DNA of 64,000 nt from Pseudomonas abietaniphila (GTDB lineage: Bacteria; Pseudomonadota; Gammaproteobacteria; Pseudomonadales; Pseudomonadaceae), in assembly GCF_039697315.1 (NCBI RefSeq), contig NZ_CP155619.1:1054001-1118000 (forward strand), in the 5' to 3' direction. Below are positions 36,639 through 43,886 of the stretch, in pieces. The translations under genes and the position numbers were made by a program. Position 1 is the stretch's first letter. Each line of letters opens with the position of its first letter. The notes under the pieces were generated by a model. That model searched no databases. It saw only the letters and a list, made by a program, of their open reading frames with translations, and was not told where the DNA came from.

Positions 36639-36728
36639 ATGATAGCCATGCGCCTTATCGTGTTTTTAACTAAAAAAATCATAAGCTCATACCAAACAGA
36701 TCTAAAGCGCGTCGCACGCGGGCTCTAA
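36639..36728 (+). CDS. Possible 29-residue small protein
   Basis: ATG 36639 opens MIAMRLIVFLTKKIISSYQT and ends RGL. It has a short hydrophobic start and a basic tail, and a good AAGGGAG 7 bases before the ATG. The region has no other gene. The only support is the ribosome site and composition, so it may be chance. Confidence 0.25.
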   Translation: MIAMRLIVFLTKKIISSYQTDLKRVARGL

Positions 36729-36899
36729 GGTTAAGTCAGTAGCAGAGGCGCCATAAAAACCGATTCCCTAAGCGCCCATGTCTTCGACACACATTGTCGG
36801 GACACCTGCTCTCTTGCTTTCACCTTTGCCAGCTGCCGCTTCTGTTCAACACGAAGCAGGAGCTTTTGTCGCTCAGGAATAACGAAAAAGGCATACGCC

Positions 36900-36995
36900 A
36901 TGTTCAAGCATTCGAAAATACGTCAAGCGGGACTCATTGTTTTTGCCACCACACTTCTGTTGATATTGCCGAACTTGACCCGTCTGTTTGGCTGA
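36900..36995 (+). CDS. Possible 31-residue single-helix membrane protein
   Basis: MFKHSKIRQAGLIVFATTLL opens the frame, followed by LILPNLTRLFG and the stop. A basic start and one hydrophobic helix of about 18 residues make a clean single-span small membrane protein. AAAAGG lies 8 bases before the ATG. It lies 70 bp before the rhodanese-like gene on the same strand. The balanced design argues for a real gene, but without comparison this is inference. Confidence 0.5.
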   Translation: MFKHSKIRQAGLIVFATTLLLILPNLTRLFG

Positions 36996-37065
36996 TCATG
37001 CATTCGTCCTTGTGACGTCGTGTTTCTGTGCCACTCTTTCTGTATTCATGCAGGGAGAGAAACGC

Positions 37066-37440
37066 ATGCGTCAGATGTTGGCAGTTTTCGCATTGGGTTT
37101 AAGCAGCATAACGGCGCATGCCGGACCGGTGGAGCAGGCGCAAGCGGTCGCCGCGATCAGGGAAGGCAAACTCGCCATCGATATGCGCAGCCAGAGCGAT
37201 TACGAATCCGGCACGGTCCTCAACGCCGTGCGGGTAGATCATCGGCGCCTGGTCAACCAGCTCAAGCAGGTGATGACCGACCGCAACCTGGCCCTGGTGA
37301 TTTTCAGCTCCAGCGACGCCCGCGCCAGCAAGGCCCAGGACAAACTGGTAAAAGCCGGTTACAGCAGTATCATCAACGGCGGCTCCTACGACGAACTGCA
37401 CAACGCGCTGTACGACCTCACCGACGATCCTGCGGAGTAA
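37066..37440 (+). CDS. Periplasmic rhodanese-like protein lacking the catalytic cysteine
   Basis: A 124-residue precursor with a signal peptide (MRQMLAVFALGLSSITAHA). The rhodanese fold is clear: REGKLAIDMRSQSDYESGTV and the C-terminal helix after GYSSIINGGSYDEL. The active-site loop reads VIFSSSDARASKA, so the cysteine of the CxxGxR loop is Ser. It should not transfer sulfur and may bind a partner or act as a scaffold. It ends 8 bp before the cytochrome gene, in which it probably shares a transcript. GGGAGAGAAACGC precedes ATG 37066. Confidence 0.8.
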   Translation: MRQMLAVFALGLSSITAHAGPVEQAQAVAAIREGKLAIDMRSQSDYESGTVLNAVRVDHRRLVNQLKQVMTDRNLALVIFSSSDARASKAQDKLVKAGYSSIINGGSYDELHNALYDLTDDPAE

Positions 37441-37448
37441 CCACCATC

Positions 37449-38255
37449 TTGCGCACCCTCTTGCTGCTGGCTGGCGCCCTGCTGGCCCTGCCTCTTCACG
37501 CTGCTCAACTGACGATCGACCTTGCCAACGGCTCCCGCACCTGGAGCACCGAGCAACTGCTCACCCACCCGCAAGCCCGCGACATCGATGTACCTGACGA
37601 TGTCTCCTACAAGCGTCCGATGCACTATGGCGCGGTGCCTGTGGCGGTCCTGCTGGAAGGCGTCACGAGCGATGCCCATCTGCAAGCCGTCGCCACCGAT
37701 GGCTTTGCCGCCGAACTGCCTGCCGGTCCATTGCTGCAGAAAACAGGCTCGCAGGCTTGGCTTGCCATCGAAGACCCCGCGCATCCATGGCCGGGCCTGA
37801 GCAAGGACAAGCCCGGTGCCGGCCCGTTTTACCTGGTCTGGACCAACCCTGCCGCCAGCAGGATCAGCCCTGAACAATGGCCGTATGCGGTCGGCAAAAT
37901 TCGCCTCTTGGCGTCCGTCGCTGAACGATTCCCCGCCCTGCTCCCCGACGCCAGTCTCGCCGCGAACGACCCGGTCAACCAGGGCTTTGCGTTGTTTCAG
38001 AAGAACTGCTTTGCCTGCCACCGTTTGAACGGCGCGGGCGATTCGCAACTGGGCCCCGATTTGAACATTCCCCATAACCCGACCGAGTACTTCGCCGGCG
38101 ATTACCTGAAGCTGTACATCCGAAACCCGCAAGCCCTGCGCCAGTGGCCTCAAGCGAAGATGCCGGCGATTACCCCGCAAGTCTTATCGGATGAAGAGCT
38201 GGATCAGGTGGTGAAGTATCTGAAGCACATGGCGGGCAGGAAAGTCAGCCACTAA
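37449..38255 (+). CDS. Periplasmic c-type cytochrome
   Basis: A 268-residue precursor. The signal peptide is LRTLLLLAGALLALPLHA. A beta-rich N-terminal part (about 20-165; QLTIDLANGSRTWSTEQLL, FYLVWTNPAA) has the look of a sulfite-oxidase or molybdopterin-associated redox subunit domain. The C-terminal cytochrome c domain has one heme site, NCFACHRLNGAG, and an axial Met probably in AKMPAITP. No ATG or GTG fits; TTG 37449 with GGAG 11 bases before it is the best start. It lies directly behind the rhodanese-like gene, so a joint periplasmic redox role is likely. Confidence 0.78.
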   Translation: MRTLLLLAGALLALPLHAAQLTIDLANGSRTWSTEQLLTHPQARDIDVPDDVSYKRPMHYGAVPVAVLLEGVTSDAHLQAVATDGFAAELPAGPLLQKTGSQAWLAIEDPAHPWPGLSKDKPGAGPFYLVWTNPAASRISPEQWPYAVGKIRLLASVAERFPALLPDASLAANDPVNQGFALFQKNCFACHRLNGAGDSQLGPDLNIPHNPTEYFAGDYLKLYIRNPQALRQWPQAKMPAITPQVLSDEELDQVVKYLKHMAGRKVSH

Positions 38256-38285
38256 GAAAATGTTCGTCTGGCACAGAACGACGTG

Positions 38286-39000
38286 GCCGGCTTGCTGGCG
38301 AATGCGGTCTTTCACTAAACATCAGTGTCGCTGACCCACCGCATCGCTGCCCTCGTAACCTCGGACGTCTCCCACAGGGAGCGCGTTGCTGACAAATCAC
38401 AGGCTATCCATCAAATCCATGTCCGTGCTCATGTTCATGTTCATGTTCATGTTCATGTCCAGGCTCGGACGTGTGGGAGCCGGCTTGCTGGCGAATGCGG
38501 TCTTTCACTAAACATCAATGTCACTGACCCACCGCATTCGCTGCCCTCGTAACCTCGGACGTCTCCCACAGGGAAAGCGTCGCTGACAGATCAGAGGCTA
38601 TCCATCAAATCCATGTCCGTGCTCATGTTCATGTTCATGTCCAGGCGCGGACGTGTGGGAGCCGGCTTGCTGGCGAATGCAATCGTTCAGTAAACATCAA
38701 TGTCACTGACCCACCGCATTCGCTGCCCTCGTAACCTCGGACGTCTCCGACAGGGAAAGCGTCGCTGACAGATCAGAGGCTATCCATCAAATCCATGTCC
38801 GTGCTCATGTTCATGTTCATGTCCAGGCGCGGACGTGTGGGAGCCGGCTTGCTGGCGAATGCAATCGTTCAGTAAACATCAATGTCACTGACCCACCGCA
38901 TTCGCTGCCCTCGTAACCTCGGACGTCTCCTACAGGAACGCGTCGCTGACCAATCAGAGGACATCCATCAAATCCAGGTCCAAGCGTCTCCAAGGACAGC
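38286..39000. repeat. Tandem array of about 182-bp repeats with internal ATGTTC hexamers
   Basis: Units begin with GCCGGCTTGCTGGCGAATGC at 38286, 38479, 38661 and 38843, giving periods of 193, 182 and 182; the fourth is cut short near 39000. Each unit is an inverted REP pair (GTGTGGGAGCCGGCTTGCTG against CGTAACCTCGGACGTCTCCC) plus an 80-bp linker. The linker contains ATGTTC repeats: four in unit 1 and two in units 2 and 3, which explains the length difference with one 1-bp deletion. Confidence 0.9.
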
Positions 39001-39070
39001 ATCCTTTCTATGGGAAGACCGCCGACTTCAAGGAAGTCATCGGAGCAAGACGAAATTGCCCTGCCCGCCT

Positions 39071-39919
39071 TCAGGACTGGCGCTGCACCTGCATCTGCAC
39101 CACTGGAGCAGGCGCCGCCACGATCGGCGTTGCGACGGGCGCAGAGGGCGACACCACAACCTTGGCATGCATCTGCTCGCAACCGCCGCCACGGCGCATG
39201 CCGCGCACCGGGCAGGCATCCAGATAATCCAGTCCCACCGCCAGCTTCAAATGACGTTCTGGAATGGCCAGTTGATTGGTCACATCGAAGCTGTACCAGG
39301 CGTCATCGATCCACGCCTCGGCCCAGGCATGACTGGCCAGGTGCTCGCTGCTGTCGCTGTACAGATAGCCCGATACGTAACGCGCTGGCACACCCAGGCT
39401 GCGTGCGCAGGCCAGGAACGCGTGGGTGTGGTCCTGGCAAACGCCCGCGCCGTTGGCAAACGCCTGCGCCGCGCTGGTGTCCACTGCCGTAGAGCCGGGC
39501 GTGTAGGTGATGTGCTGGTTCAGCGCCTGCATCAGGTCAATCAACGCCGTGCGGTCGGTACGCTTCTTGGTTTCCTTGGCGGCAAAGGCGCGAATCGCCT
39601 CATCCGCTTCAGTCAAACGGGTGAAACGCAGGAAGGGCAGTGAAGACTGGCTCTCGTGTTCGGCTTCACGCTTCTCATCGATCTCGACCTGTCCGCGCGC
39701 GCCGATGACGATGGCCTCATGGGGTTCGTCCATGGTCAGCACGTGAAGGATATTGCCGAACGGATCGACTTGGGCGCGCACCGGGCGCGGCAGTGCGAGT
39801 TGCCAGCTCAGCACCTGCTGGCGCTCGCTGTCGTGTGGGGTCAGACGCAAATACTGGATGCTGGCGCGGACCTGATCGTCGTAGTGATAGGTGGTCTCGT
39901 GGCTAATTGAGAGTCTCAT
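39071..39919 (-). CDS. Transglutaminase-like protease-fold protein
   Basis: A 282-residue cytoplasmic protein. The N-terminal beta domain (about 1-95) begins MRLSISHETTYHYDDQV, and the transglutaminase core has the full triad: Cys161 in GAGVCQDHTHAF, His197 in HLASHAWAEAWI and Asp212 in YSFDVTNQL. The C-terminal tail is Val/Pro/Ala-rich. It overlaps the alpha-E gene by 4 bp (ATGA). In this operon type it may hydrolyse or form a peptide or isopeptide bond linked to the ATP-grasp product. Confidence 0.88.
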   Translation of the reverse strand: MRLSISHETTYHYDDQVRASIQYLRLTPHDSERQQVLSWQLALPRPVRAQVDPFGNILHVLTMDEPHEAIVIGARGQVEIDEKREAEHESQSSLPFLRFTRLTEADEAIRAFAAKETKKRTDRTALIDLMQALNQHITYTPGSTAVDTSAAQAFANGAGVCQDHTHAFLACARSLGVPARYVSGYLYSDSSEHLASHAWAEAWIDDAWYSFDVTNQLAIPERHLKLAVGLDYLDACPVRGMRRGGGCEQMHAKVVVSPSAPVATPIVAAPAPVVQMQVQRQS

Positions 39920-40875
39920 GCAGCCTCCAGGTAAGAAGTGTGAATAACGTCACCCAGTTGGGCCAATAACGGAATGAATTCGTTCAACCATTCGTGCAGG
40001 CCTTCGCCGAGGATTTCGTCGATGCCGGTGTAGCGCAAACGAGCATCCAGTTCGGCCGCCAGACGCTGCGCCGGGCGGCCGTTGGCGCCTGGCAAGCTGG
40101 CGAGAATCATGTCCATTTCTTCGAGGCAGGCACGCAGCGAACGTGGAATGTCGGCACGCAACAGCAGCAACTCGGCGACCTGACGCGCACCCGGCGCATC
40201 ACGGTAGACCTCGGTGTACGCCTCGAACGACGACAATGCACGCAGCAAGGCGCTCCACTGATAGTAGCCAGCGGCCGAATTGTCGGCAGCCGCGTTGGCG
40301 GCAGGACCGCGCAACTCCAGCATCTCGTAGCGGGCATCGACCATGCGCAAGGTGTTGTCGGCGCGCTCGATGAAAGTGCCGAGGCGAATGAAACGGAAAG
40401 CGTCGTTACGCATGATGGTGCCGTAGGTCGCCCCGCGGAACAGGTGCGAACGCTCTTTGACCCACTCGCAGAACCGGCTCATGCCGTAACGGCTCAGGCC
40501 CTGTTCGGCGATGCCGCGAATTTCCAGGTACGTGGCGTTGATGTTTTCCCACATGTCCGCCGTGATGCGCCCACGTACCGCATGAGCACTGGCCCGCGCG
40601 GCGGCCAGGCAACTGAAAATACTGGCCGGGTTGGCGGCGTCCAGGGCGAAGAAATGCAGCAGGCGTTCAGCGTGCAATTCGCCATGGCGTTCCAGGTAAT
40701 CGTCCAGGGTGCCGGTGATCAGCAAGGGCATGGCGATCTCGTTGAGGCCATCCCCGCGTCCGTCCTGAGGCATCAGCGAAAGCGAGTAACTGACGTCCAG
40801 CATCCGTGCGAGATTTTCCGCCCGCTCCAGGTACCGCGACATCCAATATAAATCCGAGGCAGTTCTACTTAGCAT
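39916..40875 (-). CDS. Alpha-E domain protein
   Basis: A 319-residue all-helical protein beginning MLSRTASDLYWMSRYLERAE, the signature of the alpha-E (DUF403) family, with FRFIRLGTFIERADNTLRM later. There is no catalytic motif that I can name. The family is nearly always next to the circularly permuted ATP-grasp and transglutaminase proteins, as here (12 bp after the ATP-grasp gene, 4-bp overlap with the transglutaminase gene), and is thought to work in the same peptide-like modification pathway. Confidence 0.9.
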   Translation of the reverse strand: MLSRTASDLYWMSRYLERAENLARMLDVSYSLSLMPQDGRGDGLNEIAMPLLITGTLDDYLERHGELHAERLLHFFALDAANPASIFSCLAAARASAHAVRGRITADMWENINATYLEIRGIAEQGLSRYGMSRFCEWVKERSHLFRGATYGTIMRNDAFRFIRLGTFIERADNTLRMVDARYEMLELRGPAANAAADNSAAGYYQWSALLRALSSFEAYTEVYRDAPGARQVAELLLLRADIPRSLRACLEEMDMILASLPGANGRPAQRLAAELDARLRYTGIDEILGEGLHEWLNEFIPLLAQLGDVIHTSYLEAA

Positions 40876-40887
40876 TGGCAGGCATCC

Positions 40888-42297
40888 TTAATCCTCGACC
40901 ACCCAGGTGTCCTTGGTTCCGCCACCCTGCGACGAGTTCACCACCAGCGACCCCTCCCGCAACGCAACGCGGGTGAGTCCGCCAGGAACAACGCGGGTTT
41001 CGCGGCCAGCCAGAACGAATGGGCGCAAGTCGATATGTCGCGGGGCGATGCCGTTCTCGACGAACGTCGGGCAGGTCGAGAGGGACAAGGTCGGTTGAGC
41101 GATGTACGCGTGAGGCTTGGCTTTGAGGCGGGCGCGGAAGGCTTCGATTTCAGCGGCCGTTGCCGCCGGGCCGACGAGCATGCCGTAGCCGCCCGAGCCT
41201 TGAGTCTCCTTGACCACCAGATCACCCAGGTTGGCCAGCACGTGGGACAGTTCTTCCGGTTTGCGGCATTGCCAGGTCGGCACGTTCTTCAGGATCGGCT
41301 CTTCGTCGAGGTAGAAGCGGATCATGTCGGTCACGAACGGGTAGATCGACTTGTCGTCGGCGACGCCCGTACCAATGGCGTTGGCAAGGACCACATTGCC
41401 CGAGCGGTAGGCCGACAGCAGACCGGGCACACCCAGCATCGAGTCTGGATTGAACGCCAACGGATCGAGGAACGCGTCGTCCAGACGACGGTAGATCACG
41501 TCCACCGCTTTAGGGCCGTCGGTGGTGCGCATGAACACACGATCGTCTCGCACGAACAGGTCAGCGCCTTCCACCAGCTCGACGCCCATTTCCCGCGCCA
41601 GAAACGCATGCTCGAAAAATGCGCTGTTGAAGCGCCCGGGCGTCAGTACGACCACGCTCGGATTATCCAGGGGGCTCGAGCTTTTCAGCGTGTCGAGCAG
41701 CAGGTTCGGGTAGTGATCGATCGGAGCGATGCGTTGCGCGGAGAACAACTCGGGGAACAGTCGCATCATCATCTTGCGGTCTTCGAGCATGTAACTCACG
41801 CCGCTCGGTGTGCGCAGGTTGTCTTCGAGCACGTAATACGTCCCGTCGCCATCGCGGACCAGGTCGACCCCGGAGATGTGGGAATACAGGTCGCGGTGCA
41901 GGTTCAGGCCTTGCATCGCCAGCTGATATTGCTCGTTGGCCAGCACTTGCTCGGCGGGAATGATCCCGGCCCTGATGATGCGCTGATCGTGGTACAGGTC
42001 GGCGAGGAACATGTTCAGCGCCTTGACGCGCTGGATGCAGCCGCGTTCAACCACGCGCCATTCGCTGGCGGGGATGCTGCGAGGAATCGTATCGAAGGGG
42101 ATCAGACGCTCGGTCCCCTGCTCGTCACCGTACAACGTGAAGGTAATCCCGGCGCGATGAAACAAAAGATCGGCCTCACGCCGACGCTGAGCCAGCAGCT
42201 CAGGTGGCGCTTCGCCCAGCCAGCGGGCGAATTCCCGATAATGCGGTCGGACAGTGCCGTCCACATCGTACATCTCATCATAAAAGGTGCGGATCAT
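40888..42297 (-). CDS. Circularly permuted type 2 ATP-grasp protein
   Basis: A 469-residue amidoligase-like enzyme. It starts MIRTFYDEMYDVDGTVRPHY and contains VKALNMFLADLYHDQRI, YYVLEDNLRTPSGVSYMLED and the late VVKETQGSGGYGMLVGP (lysine and glycine-rich ATP loop), in the permuted order. Such enzymes form an amide bond between a carboxylate and an amine with ATP; the substrates are unknown. AAGGAG lies six bases before ATG 42297. It leads the three-gene unit with alpha-E and transglutaminase. Confidence 0.9.
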   Translation of the reverse strand: MIRTFYDEMYDVDGTVRPHYREFARWLGEAPPELLAQRRREADLLFHRAGITFTLYGDEQGTERLIPFDTIPRSIPASEWRVVERGCIQRVKALNMFLADLYHDQRIIRAGIIPAEQVLANEQYQLAMQGLNLHRDLYSHISGVDLVRDGDGTYYVLEDNLRTPSGVSYMLEDRKMMMRLFPELFSAQRIAPIDHYPNLLLDTLKSSSPLDNPSVVVLTPGRFNSAFFEHAFLAREMGVELVEGADLFVRDDRVFMRTTDGPKAVDVIYRRLDDAFLDPLAFNPDSMLGVPGLLSAYRSGNVVLANAIGTGVADDKSIYPFVTDMIRFYLDEEPILKNVPTWQCRKPEELSHVLANLGDLVVKETQGSGGYGMLVGPAATAAEIEAFRARLKAKPHAYIAQPTLSLSTCPTFVENGIAPRHIDLRPFVLAGRETRVVPGGLTRVALREGSLVVNSSQGGGTKDTWVVED

Positions 42298-42536
42298 GCC
42301 GTACTCCTTGTCACCATGGACACAAGGGCCTTCGCAAGGCCCGTGCCAGCGGCATAAACGCTTTAAAATCAATTGGTTGAATAAAACCACGACAACCCTC
42401 GCACCATTCCTGTGCAAGAAGCGCCCTAACCAATTCTCCTACGCTTCATAGAGAAGCGTCCCGCCACTGAAAAATCTATTACCAGCATAGCCAGAGATGA
42501 TTTCCCGACGGGACTTTGTTTCCTGATAATCGCGCC

Positions 42537-42642
42537 ATCAACGCAGAGACGCCGCTCCCGACTGCCCGGGCGAGGTCTGCGTGAACCGGATTTTTCAACG
42601 AAATTCCCTTTACGCCGCTCACACCCGAGCGGCTTTTTTTTT
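42537..42642 (+). ncRNA. Candidate small RNA ending at an orphan terminator
   Basis: A strong rho-independent terminator (GCCGCTC-ACACCC-GAGCGGC then nine T) at 42614-42642 lies on the plus strand with no plus-strand gene before it. Upstream is a second hairpin bounded by CGCAGA (42542) and TCTGCG (42576), then a single-stranded U/A-rich stretch. GATAAT at 42525-42530 could be the -10 box; the -35 is poor. This is the architecture of an Hfq-type sRNA of about 106 nt. It is not recognised as a named sRNA. Confidence 0.5.
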
Positions 42643-42692
42643 GCCCTGTTTTTGGTAACCCCAACCCTCGGAATTCCGGGATCGATACAAAC

Positions 42693-42785
42693 GTGTGGGA
42701 GCGAGCCCTTTCGCGACAGGCCGCATCACCCGACAGAGAGACATCGTTTGATCGACCGCATCGCGAATGAATTCGCTCCCACAGG
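42693..42785. repeat. REP pair
   Basis: TGTGGGAGCGAGCCCTTTCG with CGCGACAGG at left and CATCGCGAATGAATTCGCTC with CCACAGG at right, oppositely oriented. Confidence 0.8.
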
Positions 42786-42817
42786 TATTGCATCGTCAGA
42801 GGCAACTGCTCTGACCT

Positions 42818-43156
42818 TCAATGAAGCCGCTTGATCTCCTGTTTCACGCCCCAGCCTTCGACCTCACCGTCGAGCCCGATAATCGCTGTCTGAAAGTCCT
42901 GCTCGAAATCGCCGATACCGTCATAAGTGGCGTACATCAGTTTGCTCAACTGCAAGTGCCACGCGCCGTCCTCTCGGGCGTTGATTTGAGTATTGAGGGA
43001 TTCACCGCGAAACTTTTCTGCTGCCTGACGCGCCCGCTCCTCGTCCGGGAAAATGGCGTAGAACTCGATGGGGTGGATACGCGCGAAGTCGAAACCGCCT
43101 TCTTTCATGCGGCGCAGTACGTGACTGCTGATGTCTTCTTGGTAGGTCGTGCTCAT
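42818..43156 (-). CDS. RraB-like regulator of ribonuclease activity
   Basis: A 112-residue alpha/beta protein of the RraB (RNase E inhibitor protein B) family. MSTTYQEDISSHVLRRMKEG, EFYAIFPDEERARQAAEKF and WHLQLSKLMYATYDGIGDFE are typical, and EVEGWGVKQEIKR forms the end. RraB binds RNase E and lowers its activity in E. coli; whether this distant member does the same is not known. GAGGA precedes the ATG. Single gene. Confidence 0.8.
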   Translation of the reverse strand: MSTTYQEDISSHVLRRMKEGGFDFARIHPIEFYAIFPDEERARQAAEKFRGESLNTQINAREDGAWHLQLSKLMYATYDGIGDFEQDFQTAIIGLDGEVEGWGVKQEIKRLH

Positions 43157-43408
43157 GAAACGTCCTCCTATGCAACGATAGATAGAGTTTCAACGATCCC
43201 GAAAACCCTCCCGCTCAGGGAGGGAAAACGACGGTTCATCCGTCGCCCGGGACTCAAGCATGTCGCTGACAAGGCCGATGCTGCTATTACAAATCAGGCA
43301 TCTGTACGCGAGCTGGCTCGGGTAGATGCATCACCGGCCTCAGGTGCAGACTACGCCCATTGATAGCGTGTTGCCAATTGGCAGATGGGGGTGTTCGCCA
43401 AGGTTTTT

Positions 43409-43645
43409 TCATGAAGCCTCGACGATGGAAATGATCTGTACCGCGTTCTGTTCCTTGAGTGTCTTGACCGTGGGTTCTTGTGTCCTGCCGTCAAGGTCGT
43501 TGAGATCCAGATCCTCGGTGACCGGGAACAGGTGCGGACGCAGACGCTGAGCAGCTTCCTCCTCACTGGGACGGTGCTCGCATTCAAGATCGAGGGTCTG
43601 CTGCACGCCATCTTTATCCTGAAACGAAATAGTCCAGACTTTCAT
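43409..43645 (-). CDS. Small hypothetical protein (78 aa)
   Basis: A 78-residue alpha/beta protein starting MKVWTISFQDKDGVQQTLDL and ending QNAVQIISIVEAS, with the middle CEHRPSEEEAAQRLRPHLFP. One cysteine, no signal or membrane helix. GAGGAG lies six bases before ATG 43645. Looks like a conserved small cytosolic pseudomonad protein; no family recognised. Confidence 0.65.
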   Translation of the reverse strand: MKVWTISFQDKDGVQQTLDLECEHRPSEEEAAQRLRPHLFPVTEDLDLNDLDGRTQEPTVKTLKEQNAVQIISIVEAS

Positions 43646-43754
43646 CAATGTCTCCTCACTCAGGCCGCACATGGGCCTACGCAGATCGGACTGTTATTTT
43701 CTGTTTTTCGTTCAAGGAATTTGAGGGTGTTCAACCTGGAGATTGCGGGAACCG

Positions 43755-43805
43755 GTGTGGGAGCAATCGGAGGTTACGACGGTCGCGAAAACGGTGCGTC
43801 AGGCG
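43755..43805. repeat. Solo copy of the GGTTACGAC REP half
   Basis: GTGTGGGAGCAATCGGAGGT then TACGACGGTCGCGAAAACGG matches one arm of the 149-bp and 182-bp repeats at 31.7 and 38.3 kb (GGAGGTTACGACAGTGGCGA). Confidence 0.55.
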
Positions 43806-43841
43806 TCTGGAGATGGCGACTGGAGCTCCCAACCAAAAACA

Positions 43842-43874
43842 AAAACGCCCCGAACCAGTCGGGGCGTTTTCATA
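43842..43874 (-). terminator. Terminator of the LTA-synthase-like gene
   Basis: AAAACGCCCCGA-CTGGT-TCGGGGCGTTTTTG on the minus strand, 16 bp after the stop codon. Confidence 0.88.
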
Positions 43875-43886
43875 AAACCTGAGTCA

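Noticed and set aside
31600..39010. Repeat regions as CRISPR arrays
   Set aside because: Repeat units are 149-193 bp and contain REP palindromes; there are no short spacers and no cas genes.
42479..42805. Minus-strand frame over the candidate sRNA and REP pair
   Set aside because: Runs through a REP element and a terminator, low-quality composition, no ribosome site.
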